Assembly: GCA_019056805.1 (NCBI GenBank)
Contig: DXJG01000004.1
Coordinates: 1-64,000, forward strand
Reading direction: 5' to 3'
Origin: Candidatus Baldrarchaeota archaeon
Lineage (GTDB): Archaea > Asgardarchaeota > Baldrarchaeia > Baldrarchaeales > DXJG01
DNA: 64,000 nucleotides
Shown here: positions 30,216 through 41,463 of the stretch, one piece after another
Layout of the letters: every line of letters starts with the position of its first letter
Numbering within the stretch: position 1 is the stretch's first letter
Translations under genes and position numbers: made by a program
The notes under the pieces: generated by a model
Told to the model about the DNA's origin: nothing
The model's database searches: none
Seen by the model: only the letters and a program-made list of their open reading frames with translations

Positions 30216-31850
30216 TTGAAAGTTAACATTTGGAAAGGGTGGAGAATCATGGGCGAAGAGGGAGTTGTTTTTGTTAGAAGAGCTTCTGGTCTAGTCAGAG
30301 AAATAGGATGGTTCTCAGCTCTCACTATGGTTCTTGGACACGTTATCGGCGGTGGAATCAACTGGCACTCAACAATGAGTGCAGTAAAGTACCCTGGATG
30401 TGATGTACCCATGGCATTCGTCATAGCAGGAGTTCCAAGTGTTCTTCTCGCATTATGTTTCGCACTAATGGCAGTAATGATGCCAAGAGCTGGAGGAGAC
30501 TACATTTACATCACAAGAGCCATGGATCCACTAATAGGCTTCATGGCATCATGGGCCTTCTGGTTCACAGAAGCCATTTCATTCGGAATCATCGGAGCCT
30601 TTGACAGCGTATTCTACGGAATGAGCCTCTGGATGTACGGTCTAATGGTCGACAATCCAGGAATAATGAAAGCAGGAGCGTGGATGACAGGTACGGTAGG
30701 ACAAATAATTGTAGGATCGTTCTTAGTCATTATATTCTGTATCATAGCCTTATTCGGAACACGAGCATTAGCCTACGTAATGAACATTATCGTTATAATT
30801 CCAGTGATAACCGGTTTCCTAACAATAGGATACTTCGCATGGGGAGCAATGAATGCACCGACCATAGCTAAACAAAAGTTCGAGGCAATTTTCGGAGCAG
30901 GAACATGGGACAAAGTATGGGATCTTGCAATTGCTGAAGGAATGGATCCAGAAAAATACCGCAGAGGGGCAAGCTGGGCTGCCACAATGGGAATGGCTAC
31001 CCCAGCAACATGGGCCTACATAGGATTCACATGCTCTTCGTTCTTTGGAAGCGAGGTTAAAGACCCAAGCAGAAGCTTAATGATATCCATGTTTATCGGA
31101 GCAGTTCTCATAATGGTCTATTATGTTGTTATCAGCGCAACTTGCTGGGGAGCTTATGGAGACTTTATAACAGCCTACAACTATGCATATGGAGCCAACC
31201 CCGAGGCACTCGCTGGCATACTGGGAGTTCAAGAGGCTCCCGAGGGTATACTTCCATTCTTCGCAGCTATGCTAGCTTATCCGAATACCCCGATTATGGT
31301 TCTCCTGATATTAACCGGTGCTATTTGGCTTATGAACGACATTCCAGCATTCCTCATGGTTACTAGCAGAGCAATATTCGCTTGGAGCTTCGACAGATTC
31401 TTCCCAGAGTTTATAGCTGCAGTTAATGAGAGATGGCACTCCCCACACTGGGCAATCTTCATCACATGTGTAGTAGGACTAATAGGAGTCTTTGCAAACG
31501 CTTATGCTTGGTTCCTTGCAATGGTAGGAACAACAGTTCTCTGCATTTGGAGATATCTGTTTGATGCATTGGCTGCAACAATACTTCCATACAAGAGACC
31601 TGACATATGGGAGAAGGGTCTCAAACTTACCGTGGCAGGTATACCTCTAATCACGGTACTTGGATTCATTGCCTTCACCTGGTGGAGCTACATCTTCTGG
31701 TTCGCCTGCTTAGCTTTAGATCCAATAACAATATTGACATACATGGTTTGGCTGGGCCTTGGTCTCTTCATATTCGTAGGGTACTGGGTCTACAACCAGA
31801 AAAGAGGAATCGATCCAAGAACCATCTACCAAGAGATACCTCCCGCATAA
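30216..31850 (+). CDS. APC-superfamily permease
   Basis: MVLGHVIGGGINW, MPRAGGDYIYITRAMDPLIGFMASW, multiple TM helices. Confidence 0.88.
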   Translation: MKVNIWKGWRIMGEEGVVFVRRASGLVREIGWFSALTMVLGHVIGGGINWHSTMSAVKYPGCDVPMAFVIAGVPSVLLALCFALMAVMMPRAGGDYIYITRAMDPLIGFMASWAFWFTEAISFGIIGAFDSVFYGMSLWMYGLMVDNPGIMKAGAWMTGTVGQIIVGSFLVIIFCIIALFGTRALAYVMNIIVIIPVITGFLTIGYFAWGAMNAPTIAKQKFEAIFGAGTWDKVWDLAIAEGMDPEKYRRGASWAATMGMATPATWAYIGFTCSSFFGSEVKDPSRSLMISMFIGAVLIMVYYVVISATCWGAYGDFITAYNYAYGANPEALAGILGVQEAPEGILPFFAAMLAYPNTPIMVLLILTGAIWLMNDIPAFLMVTSRAIFAWSFDRFFPEFIAAVNERWHSPHWAIFITCVVGLIGVFANAYAWFLAMVGTTVLCIWRYLFDALAATILPYKRPDIWEKGLKLTVAGIPLITVLGFIAFTWWSYIFWFACLALDPITILTYMVWLGLGLFIFVGYWVYNQKRGIDPRTIYQEIPPA

Positions 31851-32124
31851 AACCTTTAATTCAAATATTTTATTTATTTTATTTTCAAATTAATCAGGTT
31901 CAAGCGTTTTTGCTAATGTTTTTAACATGACTGAATACATTATTTTATGACTTAATTTCTTGTTTTTCAGCAAATTCTTCATAGACTTGTTAACAATAAT
32001 TTTTCAAAAGTAGTTAGTGTAGAATAAAATACTATAAACTCTAAAGTATTAAGCTTAATCTACGATGAGGAGCAACATATATAAGTGGTTTATCACTTCC
32101 CATTGCTGTATTCAGGTGACCACT

Positions 32125-32979
32125 ATGTACATTGCTTTAGAAATGGTGTTTTTGTTTTTAATGACAATAGCTGCTGGAATAATAGCTAGTTTAGTGGGTA
32201 TTGGCGGAGGTGTATTTTTTGTTCCCTTATTTAATCTCTTTTTAGGAATGCCTATTGAGGATGCTATTGGAACCTCTCTATGCACAATCATATTCACAGC
32301 TTTATCTGGTAGCCTTTATTATATGAAAGAGAAAAGAGTAGACTACAAAACTGGCCTAATAATGGAAGTTACAACGGTTCCTGGCGTGATAATTGGTGCC
32401 ACTATTACAGAACTATTACCTGAAATTATTCTAAAAACATTATTCTTTTCCTTTCTTTTCTTCTCAGGTTTCAAACTGATTAAGGGAAAAAACGTAAGAA
32501 AGAAGTCGGACGTTACTTTCAACAAACTAGGCTTAAAATTTCTAAACATCGGCTGGAAAAGAACATTTATTGATGCACAAGGCAAAGAATGGTCATATTT
32601 TGTTAATGTACCTGTAATGTTGATAAGCGGGTTCTTTGCTGGTTTTATTTCAGGTCTACTTGGAATAGGGGGAGGAACACTAAAAGTACCTATACTTACA
32701 GTCATATTGGGAATGCCAGTACATATTGCAACAGCAACATCCACTTTTATGATTTTAATCACAAGCGTGAGCGGTGGAGCAACACACCTCTACCTAGGTC
32801 ATGTTTACCTTGAAATAGTTCTGGTAGCTGGTCTTGGAGCAGTCTTAGGTGCACAAATTGGACCTAGATTAAACACAAAAATCTCCTCAAAACATCTAAG
32901 AAAAATAGTTGGAACAGTATTAATTCTAGTTGCTGCAAACATGGCATATAACACTATTCAACTTTTGAAATCACCCTAA
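32125..32979 (+). CDS. TauE/SafE-like sulfite exporter family membrane protein
   Basis: GIIASLVGIGGGVFFVPLFNLFLG and SGLLGIGGGTLKVPILTVILGMP duplicated motif; likely start MYIALEM. Confidence 0.9.
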   Translation: MYIALEMVFLFLMTIAAGIIASLVGIGGGVFFVPLFNLFLGMPIEDAIGTSLCTIIFTALSGSLYYMKEKRVDYKTGLIMEVTTVPGVIIGATITELLPEIILKTLFFSFLFFSGFKLIKGKNVRKKSDVTFNKLGLKFLNIGWKRTFIDAQGKEWSYFVNVPVMLISGFFAGFISGLLGIGGGTLKVPILTVILGMPVHIATATSTFMILITSVSGGATHLYLGHVYLEIVLVAGLGAVLGAQIGPRLNTKISSKHLRKIVGTVLILVAANMAYNTIQLLKSP

Positions 32980-33072
32980 ATTTCTATTTAAAGTCATACA
33001 AAAGAGGATAGACACTTCTGAAAACCCGCACGATATCTATTTTCTGGTTTCATACAACTGAATATCATCATA

Positions 33073-34020
33073 TCACTTTTTTTCCTCTATTACGAGTCTC
33101 GTACTAAGATATCTTGCTCCATAATCTGGAAGAATGGTCACAACTCTTTGTCCATCGCTAAGTCCTAGTTTTTGCCCCAGTCTAATAGCTGCTAATACAT
33201 TAGCTCCCGAAGATATTCCTAAAAAAAGTCCTTCCTCTCTTGCTAAGCGCCTAGCCATTTGGATAGCCTCATCACTACTAATTAACACCCATTCATCAAC
33301 AAGATGTTTATAACGTTTAACGATCTCTGGTACAAAACCGTCACCAATGCCTTCAATTTCATGTCTACCCCATTTACCAAGAGAAATCGTTGGACACTCG
33401 GCGGGCTCCATACCAGCAACATAAACATTTGGATTATGTTCCTTCAATCTCTTAGCAATTCCCATTAAGGTTCCTCCAGTACCAACTCCCGCAACAAAAG
33501 CATCAACCTTGCCTCCAGTTTGCTCAAGAATCTCTTTCCCAGTAGTTTCATAATGTGCTCTAACATTCTCTTTATCATCCCATTGATCAAAGAAATAATA
33601 CTTGTCAGGATGTTCTTCAGCAAGTTTCCGAGAATATTCTAAGGATTGAAAGACGTCGCTTTCACCGCCGGGAGTATGTACAATCTCTGCACCATAAGCT
33701 TTTAAAATAAGCATTCTCTCCTTACTCATCTCCTCAGGTATTACAATCATTACTTTGTACCCAAGATAAGCGCCGACAGCAGCAAAGGCAATTCCTGTGT
33801 TACCAGTAGTTGGAACGACAAGAGTCATTCCAGGCCTAAGTTTCCCACTTTTCTCAGCAGCACGAATCATATAAAGTGCTATACGATCTTTAACACTACC
33901 ACTAGGATTCAAAAACTCGGCTTTAGCCCAAATCTCAAACGGTAAGTCCTTAGTAACCTTTGTTAACTTCAATAAAGGTGTATTACCAATCATTTCAATC
34001 ATATTATTTAAAGACCTCAT
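33073..34020 (-). CDS. Cysteine synthase family PLP enzyme
   Basis: MIGNTPLLKLTKV, NPSGSVKDRIALYMI, PTTGNTGIAFA, GVGTGGTLMG, ISSGANVLAA. Confidence 0.93.
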   Translation of the reverse strand: MRSLNNMIEMIGNTPLLKLTKVTKDLPFEIWAKAEFLNPSGSVKDRIALYMIRAAEKSGKLRPGMTLVVPTTGNTGIAFAAVGAYLGYKVMIVIPEEMSKERMLILKAYGAEIVHTPGGESDVFQSLEYSRKLAEEHPDKYYFFDQWDDKENVRAHYETTGKEILEQTGGKVDAFVAGVGTGGTLMGIAKRLKEHNPNVYVAGMEPAECPTISLGKWGRHEIEGIGDGFVPEIVKRYKHLVDEWVLISSDEAIQMARRLAREEGLFLGISSGANVLAAIRLGQKLGLSDGQRVVTILPDYGARYLSTRLVIEEKK

Positions 34021-34628
34021 TTAACTCCCTCAAAACACCTTTTTACGGATTACATGATATGCTAAAATATTTTAACTAAAACATTACTTAATTTTAGCAA
34101 GTCTCAATATCAATATTTCTCTCAATAATGTTTTAATTTTATAATCTCCTTAGATTTGCTTATAATTGTATAAGAGTCTCACTTGAATCTCTTTATTGGT
34201 AAGAAATCAAACTAAAAATATGTAAAATGTAATTTACCTACTTCTCGAATAGAGTTCGAATGTGATGATTGATGTAGTACAAAGCTTCGTGCCTTGATTT
34301 TCAATTCCTCCATCTTACTTACTGCCTCGTTCCTGTTACGAGTACATGAACATATATTTTTGAAAAATTAGAGAGTAAGAGTTTTTCAGAAATATTAGTT
34401 GTCACTTATTGATACGCGACGGCTGCATGAATTATCGAGTCGAAAAACTTATAGGAGAATATGTTTCATAGCCTACTTCTTAAAATGTGGAGGTCTCGCT
34501 CAGAGGCAATTTGTATGGTAAGGAAACAAAAAATAATCTACTTGCAATCTATGGAGTATTCGAGAAAAGAATCTGATACTATCATCAAGCCTTTACAAGG
34601 ATCAAAAACTTAAAAATATTAAAGGAAG

Positions 34629-36188
34629 ATGATAAAGATGGCAACTGACAAATCAAAGAAGTTTTTGTACCTATCCAGTAAAATGCCGGGAAATTCAAGT
34701 GTTGGCCAGCTAAAATACGTTATATATGACGGTATTTTCTCTCGTGCTATGTCAACTTTAACTGGTGGTCCTCTTTTCATAGCTTTCATTCTCTCAATGG
34801 GCGTCAGCAATGCTCTTATAGGTATTATTATAGGCCTCTCTTTTCTAAGTCAACTTTCTCAAATTTCAGCTATATTCTTAGTTGAAAAAACTGGAAAAAG
34901 AAAAATCATATCATTTTTAGCTTCTACCATCAGTAGGTTCCTATGGATAGCAATCGCACTTATACCACTCATTTTCTCGGGAAGTCTGGTTTTCCTTGCA
35001 TTAATTTTCCTAATAGCATCTTCTATTGCAAACATTTCCACCTGTAGCTGGAATTCGTGGATGAGAGACTTAATTCCCATGAATACAAGGGGTAGATTTT
35101 TTGCAAAAAGACTCAAATTGAGCTTTATCCCAGGTATGATTCTAAGTATCCTTGGAGGTATTTTCATAGATTATTGGAGAAAAAATTACCCTGAAAACGA
35201 GCCCTATGGTTATTCTTTTCTTTTCATATTAGGTGCGTTCTTAGGCCTGATAAGTTTATACTTCATTTTACATATTCCTGAAGCCCCAATGGAAAAGAAT
35301 AACGGTTCTCTTAAGATTTTAACTCAACCTTTTAGAGATAAGAACTTTAGGAAACTTGTAATGGCAATAGGCTTATGGAGCTTTGCAGTAAACATGGCTT
35401 CTCCATTCTTCACCGTATACATGTTAAAAATTCTCAATCTTTCAATCTTTCAAATAATGAGTCTAACAGTCATAAGTCAAATATTCAACATATATTTCCT
35501 AGGAATTCTTGGCAAACTTTCTGACAAATTCGGAAACAAACCTGTACTCACAGTGAGCAGCAGCACATTCATAATCTGTATCCTAGCATGGACCTTTACA
35601 ACCTTACCAGAAAAACACCTACTAAGCCTACCCTTACTCATAATAATACATGTATTAATGGGGTTATCGATGGCGGGTACAAATCTAACAATAGGAAACA
35701 TAGCTGCAAAACTATCAAACCCAAAGAACGCCACAACATATCTTGCAAGCATCTCCGTAATAAACTCCATATTCTCTGGAATCGCAGCCATACTCGGAGG
35801 GCAAACAGCAGATTTCTTCATTAAAAGAGAGCTCGCCTTCACACTAGAATGGAAAGAACCGGACAAAGAACTATCAATACACATTCTCGACTTTCAAGGA
35901 TTTGACTTCCACTTTCTACTAGCATCTTTCGTCGGATTCCTTTCCTTGCACCTACTAAACAGGGTTAAAGAAGTAGGTGAAGCTCCAACAGAAAAAGTTA
36001 TGCAAGAAGTTGTAAATGAAGTAAAAAAGGACTTGAAAAACTTAGCAACAATTTGGAAGCCTTATCGTAAAATGCCCCAAATCTTTCAATCACCAACATA
36101 CCTGATGAATGGAAGAAATATAAGAAGAGGAATAAATCCTCCACAACACCCAAACTTCCCTTACACCCATTTTTCTCAGGAAAACTAA
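34629..36188 (+). CDS. MFS transporter
   Basis: ~12 TM protein; GRFFAKRLKLSFIPGM, LGKLSDKFGNKPVL. Confidence 0.85.
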   Translation: MIKMATDKSKKFLYLSSKMPGNSSVGQLKYVIYDGIFSRAMSTLTGGPLFIAFILSMGVSNALIGIIIGLSFLSQLSQISAIFLVEKTGKRKIISFLASTISRFLWIAIALIPLIFSGSLVFLALIFLIASSIANISTCSWNSWMRDLIPMNTRGRFFAKRLKLSFIPGMILSILGGIFIDYWRKNYPENEPYGYSFLFILGAFLGLISLYFILHIPEAPMEKNNGSLKILTQPFRDKNFRKLVMAIGLWSFAVNMASPFFTVYMLKILNLSIFQIMSLTVISQIFNIYFLGILGKLSDKFGNKPVLTVSSSTFIICILAWTFTTLPEKHLLSLPLLIIIHVLMGLSMAGTNLTIGNIAAKLSNPKNATTYLASISVINSIFSGIAAILGGQTADFFIKRELAFTLEWKEPDKELSIHILDFQGFDFHFLLASFVGFLSLHLLNRVKEVGEAPTEKVMQEVVNEVKKDLKNLATIWKPYRKMPQIFQSPTYLMNGRNIRRGINPPQHPNFPYTHFSQEN

Positions 36189-36274
36189 TCTATACTACAT
36201 TCATACACTATTTCGCTTTATCTTAATAAAAATAGTCTATACCCATATGCAGTGTCAGTTATCTTGGTACATGT

Positions 36275-37186
36275 TTATCTTAAAACTTCCGTTACAGAAA
36301 CTAAGATTACTCCTATAATTATTAATATCGTCCCTAGAAATTGTCTCTTAGAAACTTTTTCCTTTAACACTAATACAGCCAAAAAGAGGGATAAAAGAGG
36401 TGCAGAAGTTGTTAAAGCAGTAGCACGTGCAGCACCAATCTCCGCCAAGCTAATATACAAAAACCAGTCACCTACACCAATCCCTAAAATCCCTCCAAGT
36501 GAAAGAACAAAAAAGGTCTTCCTATCAACATTAGCCTTAATATCATTAAACTTAACAACGAGAAGAGGAAGAAAAACAATTAAAAGAAACAGTATTTTTA
36601 AAGCATCAACTGCAAGGGGATCAGCAGTCCTCACAGATATCCTAAAAATAACTATTGCAATAGCCCAACAACTACTAGCACCCATGGCCGAAATAACACC
36701 TACAACCAGTTTTCTTTTCCCAAGAGGAGTTTTTTGTTCAGGAGCCTTATAAGAAACAAGCCAAACCCCAATAGATGCCAAAAACAAACTTACAATAAGT
36801 GTAAAAGTTATCACCTCTTCAAGAATAAAAGATGCTAAAAAAGCTACAAAAACAGGATACATAAAAGATATGGGGTAACCAATAGAAACACCTACGTTTC
36901 TTAAAGCAATCATATAAAGCGTATCACCCACAACTATCGCTACAATAGTCGCCACAAAAATAATAGTCAAATCATGAATATTCGTCAGAGAAAAATAGAA
37001 ATCATCAATTTTCCCAATAACAACAGCCAGTAAAAGAAGGAAAAGAAGTGTAGGAGCAGCTCTCAAACCATTAGTAATCCAAGGATCAGAAAAACCTGTC
37101 AATGCTTTCCTATAAAGAACAGCAGCCAAAGCCCATGAAAAAGACGCGAGAAACGCAGCTAAAACACCAACCACGTGTCCATTCAA
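36275..37186 (-). CDS. EamA/DMT family transporter
   Basis: 303 aa, two EamA-like repeats; AALLYRKALTG-type motif, SLGGILGIGVGDWFLYISLAEIGAARATALTTSAPLLSLFLAVLVLKEKVSKRQFLGTILIIIGVI. Confidence 0.9.
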   Translation of the reverse strand: MNGHVVGVLAAFLASFSWALAAVLYRKALTGFSDPWITNGLRAAPTLLFLLLLAVVIGKIDDFYFSLTNIHDLTIIFVATIVAIVVGDTLYMIALRNVGVSIGYPISFMYPVFVAFLASFILEEVITFTLIVSLFLASIGVWLVSYKAPEQKTPLGKRKLVVGVISAMGASSCWAIAIVIFRISVRTADPLAVDALKILFLLIVFLPLLVVKFNDIKANVDRKTFFVLSLGGILGIGVGDWFLYISLAEIGAARATALTTSAPLLSLFLAVLVLKEKVSKRQFLGTILIIIGVILVSVTEVLR

Positions 37187-37462
37187 AGTCTATTCACCAA
37201 TTCTAGATTCTTAACGAGAGTATAAACACTCAAGAACACTCCAAATATAAATTTTTCACAAACAAGTAATAAACTCCATTTTAAGATATCTTTCTTTTAC
37301 AAGAAGACTTTCTAACTCGTATTCAAGTGGGTGAGATAAAAAGGCGCTACAAAGTAACAAGGGTGTCGAATGATATTTAAATAAAAGATGCGATACGATT
37401 ACAAATCTATAAATATTAAAAGAAAAGTTCTAAGATTAATAAAAAATAATTGGGTGAATATT

Positions 37463-38206
37463 GTGAGCGGAGTTGCTATAGAACATACAGTTGGAGACGT
37501 TTTCTTGGTTAGAAGTGGTACAAAAAGAGAGTTACTGCTGAATTCGCCAAAAAACTGGTCAAATTGAAAAGTGGAGATAAAGTAATCACTGGTAACAATG
37601 GCTACATTACACGTATCTTTGATGAGCCAGGTCCACGAGCTAAGTACGGTTCAATAATTGGTATTTGCCCGAATTCCGAATTGATTTTGAAAATACGTGG
37701 AAAAAGAATTATAGAAATCCAATTGATAAAGGGTATTTTTAAACTTAGTACAGGTTGCCCAATAAGTATGCCTTTCGCAGAGGTGCATTACACTCTTGGT
37801 GCCGCCCATTTTTGGGTAAATGTTGAGAGAGAAGGTAGCAATCGCTGTGGAGGCTGGTCCGATAGAAGTAAAACGCAAGAAACTTGGGAAGAAAATTCAC
37901 TTATATCGAATGTATAAGTCACAGTAACGAGCAACAGTATTTCTGAGAGACCTGAACCAGTTAGTCAGAAATTCAAGGACGCATACAAAAAGAACGATCT
38001 TCATATTTCCATTTGAGGAAATAAGACTAAAGACAAGTTCTGGCGAGATCATAGAAGTTGAAGATGACATATTAGAACACGAGATTCCAGCAAACGAAGA
38101 AGTAAGTGGACAGATCGCATTTATTGTTCCTCCAAACGAAAAAGATTTCATAGTGCTATTCGGGAAAAAGTCCGCCAAGAAAGAGGAAGTAGAAGTAAAA
38201 TTGTAA
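37463..38206 (+). pseudogene. Degraded gene(s) of unknown family
   Basis: MSGVAIEHTVGDVFLVRSGTKRE (frame of 37463) is continued after a shift by TAEFAKKLVKLKSGDKVITGNNGYITRIFDEPGP (frame of 37564). An ATG-less coding-like stretch follows at 37928-38206 (..FIFPFEEIRLKTSSGEIIEVEDDILEHEIPANEEVSGQIAFIVPPNEKDFIVLFGKK). Confidence 0.55.
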
Positions 38207-38404
38207 CAATCTTCCTAAATTTTTATTAAATCTTATAACCTTTTATTTTTACAGCGTATCATAAATCTCTTAGCTCCATTCATTGGGTAATGGTTGTTAG
38301 CTTCAATTACCTTAATTTGCATTCTAAGTAAAAGTGTCGTGAAAGGATGATTTTACGAAATGTCTTGTTAACTTGGTAACAAGATTACAAAAACGTGTCT
38401 TAAA

Positions 38405-39109
38405 ATGCTTGGGGTGAGCATTATGTACCTTGATGAGAAGGTCAAATCGTTATATGACAAGTATGCTAAGATCCCTTTGTTGTTATATTTAGATGCATTG
38501 TTTGGTAGAGCCACGGAGAATTCTATTTATCGAAAAAAGGCTATTGCTTCCTTAAAATTAACCGCAAACTCTATTGTTCTTGACGTTGCTTGTGGCATAG
38601 GGTTCAATTTCAAGATTATAGAGAGTTATTTGAAAAATAGCGGAAAGATTGTTGGAATCGATATTTCCCCCGAATCTTTGAGGGTGGCAAAGAAGAGAAT
38701 TGCAAAACATAAGTGGACAAACATTGAACTTGTGAATATGAGTATTACAGATTATGAACCTAGAATACGCTTTGATGCAATACTTTGCACATTTGCTATG
38801 GAGATAATACCAGATTACAAGGCAGCAATTGAAAAGATATTCAATCTACTTAAACCACAAGGAAGATTCGCTATGATAGGAATGAAACTTAGTACTAAAA
38901 TATCATACAAGCTTTTAAATCCTCTTTTTGAATGGTTTGCAAGAGAAGGAGGAATTGACCTACATAGAAACATCGTTGCGCTCATTAAATCAAAATTTAA
39001 CAAAATTGATTACTACGAAGAATCTTTTTCGGTTTCTATTACATTCTGGGTACATCTAAACCCTACTAACCTGAATATAACCGTGATGAATGTACCTTTT
39101 GGTGATTAA
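38405..39109 (+). CDS. SAM-dependent methyltransferase (class I)
   Basis: VLDVACGIGFNFKIIESYL, IVGIDISPESLRVAKKRI, DAILCTFAMEIIPDY. Confidence 0.9.
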   Translation: MLGVSIMYLDEKVKSLYDKYAKIPLLLYLDALFGRATENSIYRKKAIASLKLTANSIVLDVACGIGFNFKIIESYLKNSGKIVGIDISPESLRVAKKRIAKHKWTNIELVNMSITDYEPRIRFDAILCTFAMEIIPDYKAAIEKIFNLLKPQGRFAMIGMKLSTKISYKLLNPLFEWFAREGGIDLHRNIVALIKSKFNKIDYYEESFSVSITFWVHLNPTNLNITVMNVPFGD

Positions 39110-39165
39110 AATTCTATAAATTAATAAACTCCAATTTTTCATATTAATGAGTATGTTGAATCAAA

Positions 39166-39504
39166 GTGGAGGCTAAATTTATGTTGAAGGAATCTTTCAG
39201 GATCGTGCTAATTACATGTGGCAGTAGGGAAGAAGCTGAAAAAATATCTAAAATTTTGGTTGAGAAAAAACTTGCAGCATGTGTTAATATTTTATCGAAT
39301 GTTAAATCATATTTCTGGTGGGAAGGAAAAATCGACGAAGCAGATGAACATTTATTAATAATTAAAACTAAAGCTGAGAAAATAAAAGAATTAATTGAAA
39401 GAGTTAAGAAAATTCATAGCTATAGTGTCCCAGAAATAATTTCTCTGCCAATTTTAGAGGGAAATAAAGAATATCTTAAGTGGATTGGTGACTCGTTGAA
39501 ATAA
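39166..39504 (+). CDS. cutA: CutA-like divalent-cation tolerance protein
   Basis: ITCGSREEAEKISKILVEKKLAACVNILSNVKSYFWWEGKI...YSVPEIISLPILEGNKEYLKWI. Confidence 0.95.
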   Translation: MEAKFMLKESFRIVLITCGSREEAEKISKILVEKKLAACVNILSNVKSYFWWEGKIDEADEHLLIIKTKAEKIKELIERVKKIHSYSVPEIISLPILEGNKEYLKWIGDSLK

Positions 39505-39522
39505 AAGTGCGTTGAGATTTGT

Positions 39523-39882
39523 TTAAGCAGTACCAAGTAGGTCTATTATAGCAGCTAAAAGTATTAAAATGGCTCCTAGTCCACCACCGAAAATCAGAGA
39601 AACGAATCCGAGTACGAGTAGAACTGGCCAATTCATTTCGGTTTTCAAGGAGATTTTTATAACGTCATAACTTGCAAAGATAATTAGTCCAATTAAAATG
39701 AGTATTATACCATCGATTATTCGTCCTAAGCCGAACAATATCATTTTCCCATGAAACATCCATGAAATAGTTAAACTTATCCCAATGATGTAAGCAAATC
39801 CATATATCAATAGTAAAGTCGCGCCAATTAACGCTAACACTTCTGCGAGAATTCTAAACCCACTTTTACTCTTTTTCGGCAT
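39523..39882 (-). CDS. Small membrane protein
   Basis: 119 aa, several TM segments. Confidence 0.6.
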   Translation of the reverse strand: MPKKSKSGFRILAEVLALIGATLLLIYGFAYIIGISLTISWMFHGKMILFGLGRIIDGIILILIGLIIFASYDVIKISLKTEMNWPVLLVLGFVSLIFGGGLGAILILLAAIIDLLGTA

Positions 39883-40009
39883 AAAATCACCTATAAACTT
39901 TTAATGGTCTCATATTAACGACTTTACAATGTTCTTTTATCTGCCTTATTAATATAACTGGGTAAAAACTTATGTAAAATATTACGGTTAAAAGAAAAAT
40001 AAATTCGTA

Positions 40010-41272
40010 TTATGGAGTGAATTTTGGGAGTACCTTTGCTGCTTCTGGCATTACAAGTATTTTTGCATCTCTACCTTTCTTTGCAAAGGCCATTTCTAAG
40101 GCTTCATCTAAGTTTTTTGCTGGTTCCAGTCTGAAAGTGTTTTTTACTTCTTTTGGGTTCATTTTTGAAATCAAAATTATGTCTGCTTTTTCTTTTGCTT
40201 TTAAGAGGTAGTATGCTTTATGGCCGCCTAATCTGAAGTTGTTTTTTATTTCTTTTTCCATTTCTTCTGCGGTCTGGTATTTTTTCATCCATTCGTAGAA
40301 GACTTTGTGTCCATGTCCATCTCTACATTCAGCAGCAACCACTAATACTCCCCCAGGTTTCACTACTCTTAGGGCTGAATCTATTGCTTTGTAGGCTTGG
40401 TAGAGGTCTATGTCGGTGGGATATCCTCCTGCACTTACCAAAACTATATCTGCTAGTTTATCTACTTTCACTTTGTATATTTGGTCTACAAGTTTTACTC
40501 CTTGCATAAATGCCTCCTCTAAGTCTCCTGCAAAAGCTTTTACAATTTCTTTTTTGTGATTCATTACTATATTTACTATAAATTGGGGGTTTGCCATTTT
40601 TGCTGCTTCTGTCATGTCGAGATGTACAGGGTTTCCATCTAGGTTTCCTGTGGTTGCTTTTGGATGTGTTAGCATGGCATGATTATGTCTTATTGTTTCC
40701 ATACCGCTAATTGCTGGTAATACGCTTTTTCTTCCTCCTCCATATCCTGCATAGTAATGTAAACATACGTCTCCTGTCAATATTCTTACATTTGAATCAT
40801 GGAAGACTTTGTTGATGTAGACTTTTGTTTTATAGCTTGTTTCCCCGATATATACAAGGTCTTCGCTATTTGCATCATGTGGTAGCCAATTAACTCTTTC
40901 CAAAATTTCTTTCCCAAGTAGGTTTTCTGCTTCATCTTCTCTAATTTTTCTATGTGAGCCATGGCCAATAATTAATGTTATATTTTCATCGGGTATTCCA
41001 ATTTTATTTAGGTGGTCTAAGAGAGGTTTTATAATAATTTTACTTTTTATAGGTCTTGTATGATCATCAACAACAATAGAAACCGTATCACCCGGTTTTG
41101 CAATCTTATCTAATGTAGGGGTTCTTATAGGGTTTAAAATAGCTCTTAAAACTTCATCTTCTGGGTTTTCAACACCCTTAACAAAATTTGGATTAATAAT
41201 TCCAATAAGATTTTTATCAGGGATATCGATGTTCAAAGATGTTTCTCCATACTTCAATGCTATTTCAGTCAT
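40010..41272 (-). CDS. larA-like: LarA-like nickel-dependent lactate racemase family protein
   Basis: VVDDHTRPIKSKIIIKPLL, IGHGSHRK, YAGYGGGRKSVLPAISGMETIRHNH, ATTGNLDGNPVH. Confidence 0.92.
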   Translation of the reverse strand: MTEIALKYGETSLNIDIPDKNLIGIINPNFVKGVENPEDEVLRAILNPIRTPTLDKIAKPGDTVSIVVDDHTRPIKSKIIIKPLLDHLNKIGIPDENITLIIGHGSHRKIREDEAENLLGKEILERVNWLPHDANSEDLVYIGETSYKTKVYINKVFHDSNVRILTGDVCLHYYAGYGGGRKSVLPAISGMETIRHNHAMLTHPKATTGNLDGNPVHLDMTEAAKMANPQFIVNIVMNHKKEIVKAFAGDLEEAFMQGVKLVDQIYKVKVDKLADIVLVSAGGYPTDIDLYQAYKAIDSALRVVKPGGVLVVAAECRDGHGHKVFYEWMKKYQTAEEMEKEIKNNFRLGGHKAYYLLKAKEKADIILISKMNPKEVKNTFRLEPAKNLDEALEMAFAKKGRDAKILVMPEAAKVLPKFTP

Positions 41273-41463
41273 CTTTACATCCTCCTACATGAAAATTCAA
41301 ATCACAAAAACCATTAAACTTCAAGTACAATGGTTACCAACAAAAAGAAAGGTATATTATTAAAACTTACCTCTACCTACTATTTTTTCCCTCTAAAAAG
41401 ATAGGAAGGTAAATTTTGCCACAAATTCCTCAACATTTTATCATAGTCTCAATGGTAAGTTGC

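Noticed and set aside
34021-34628. Possible tRNA or decayed transposase in the 600-bp gap
   Set aside because: No cloverleaf or T-loop pattern recognized and no family motif clear enough to claim.
36252-36752. 166-aa plus-strand ORF
   Set aside because: Antisense to the clearly recognizable EamA transporter.
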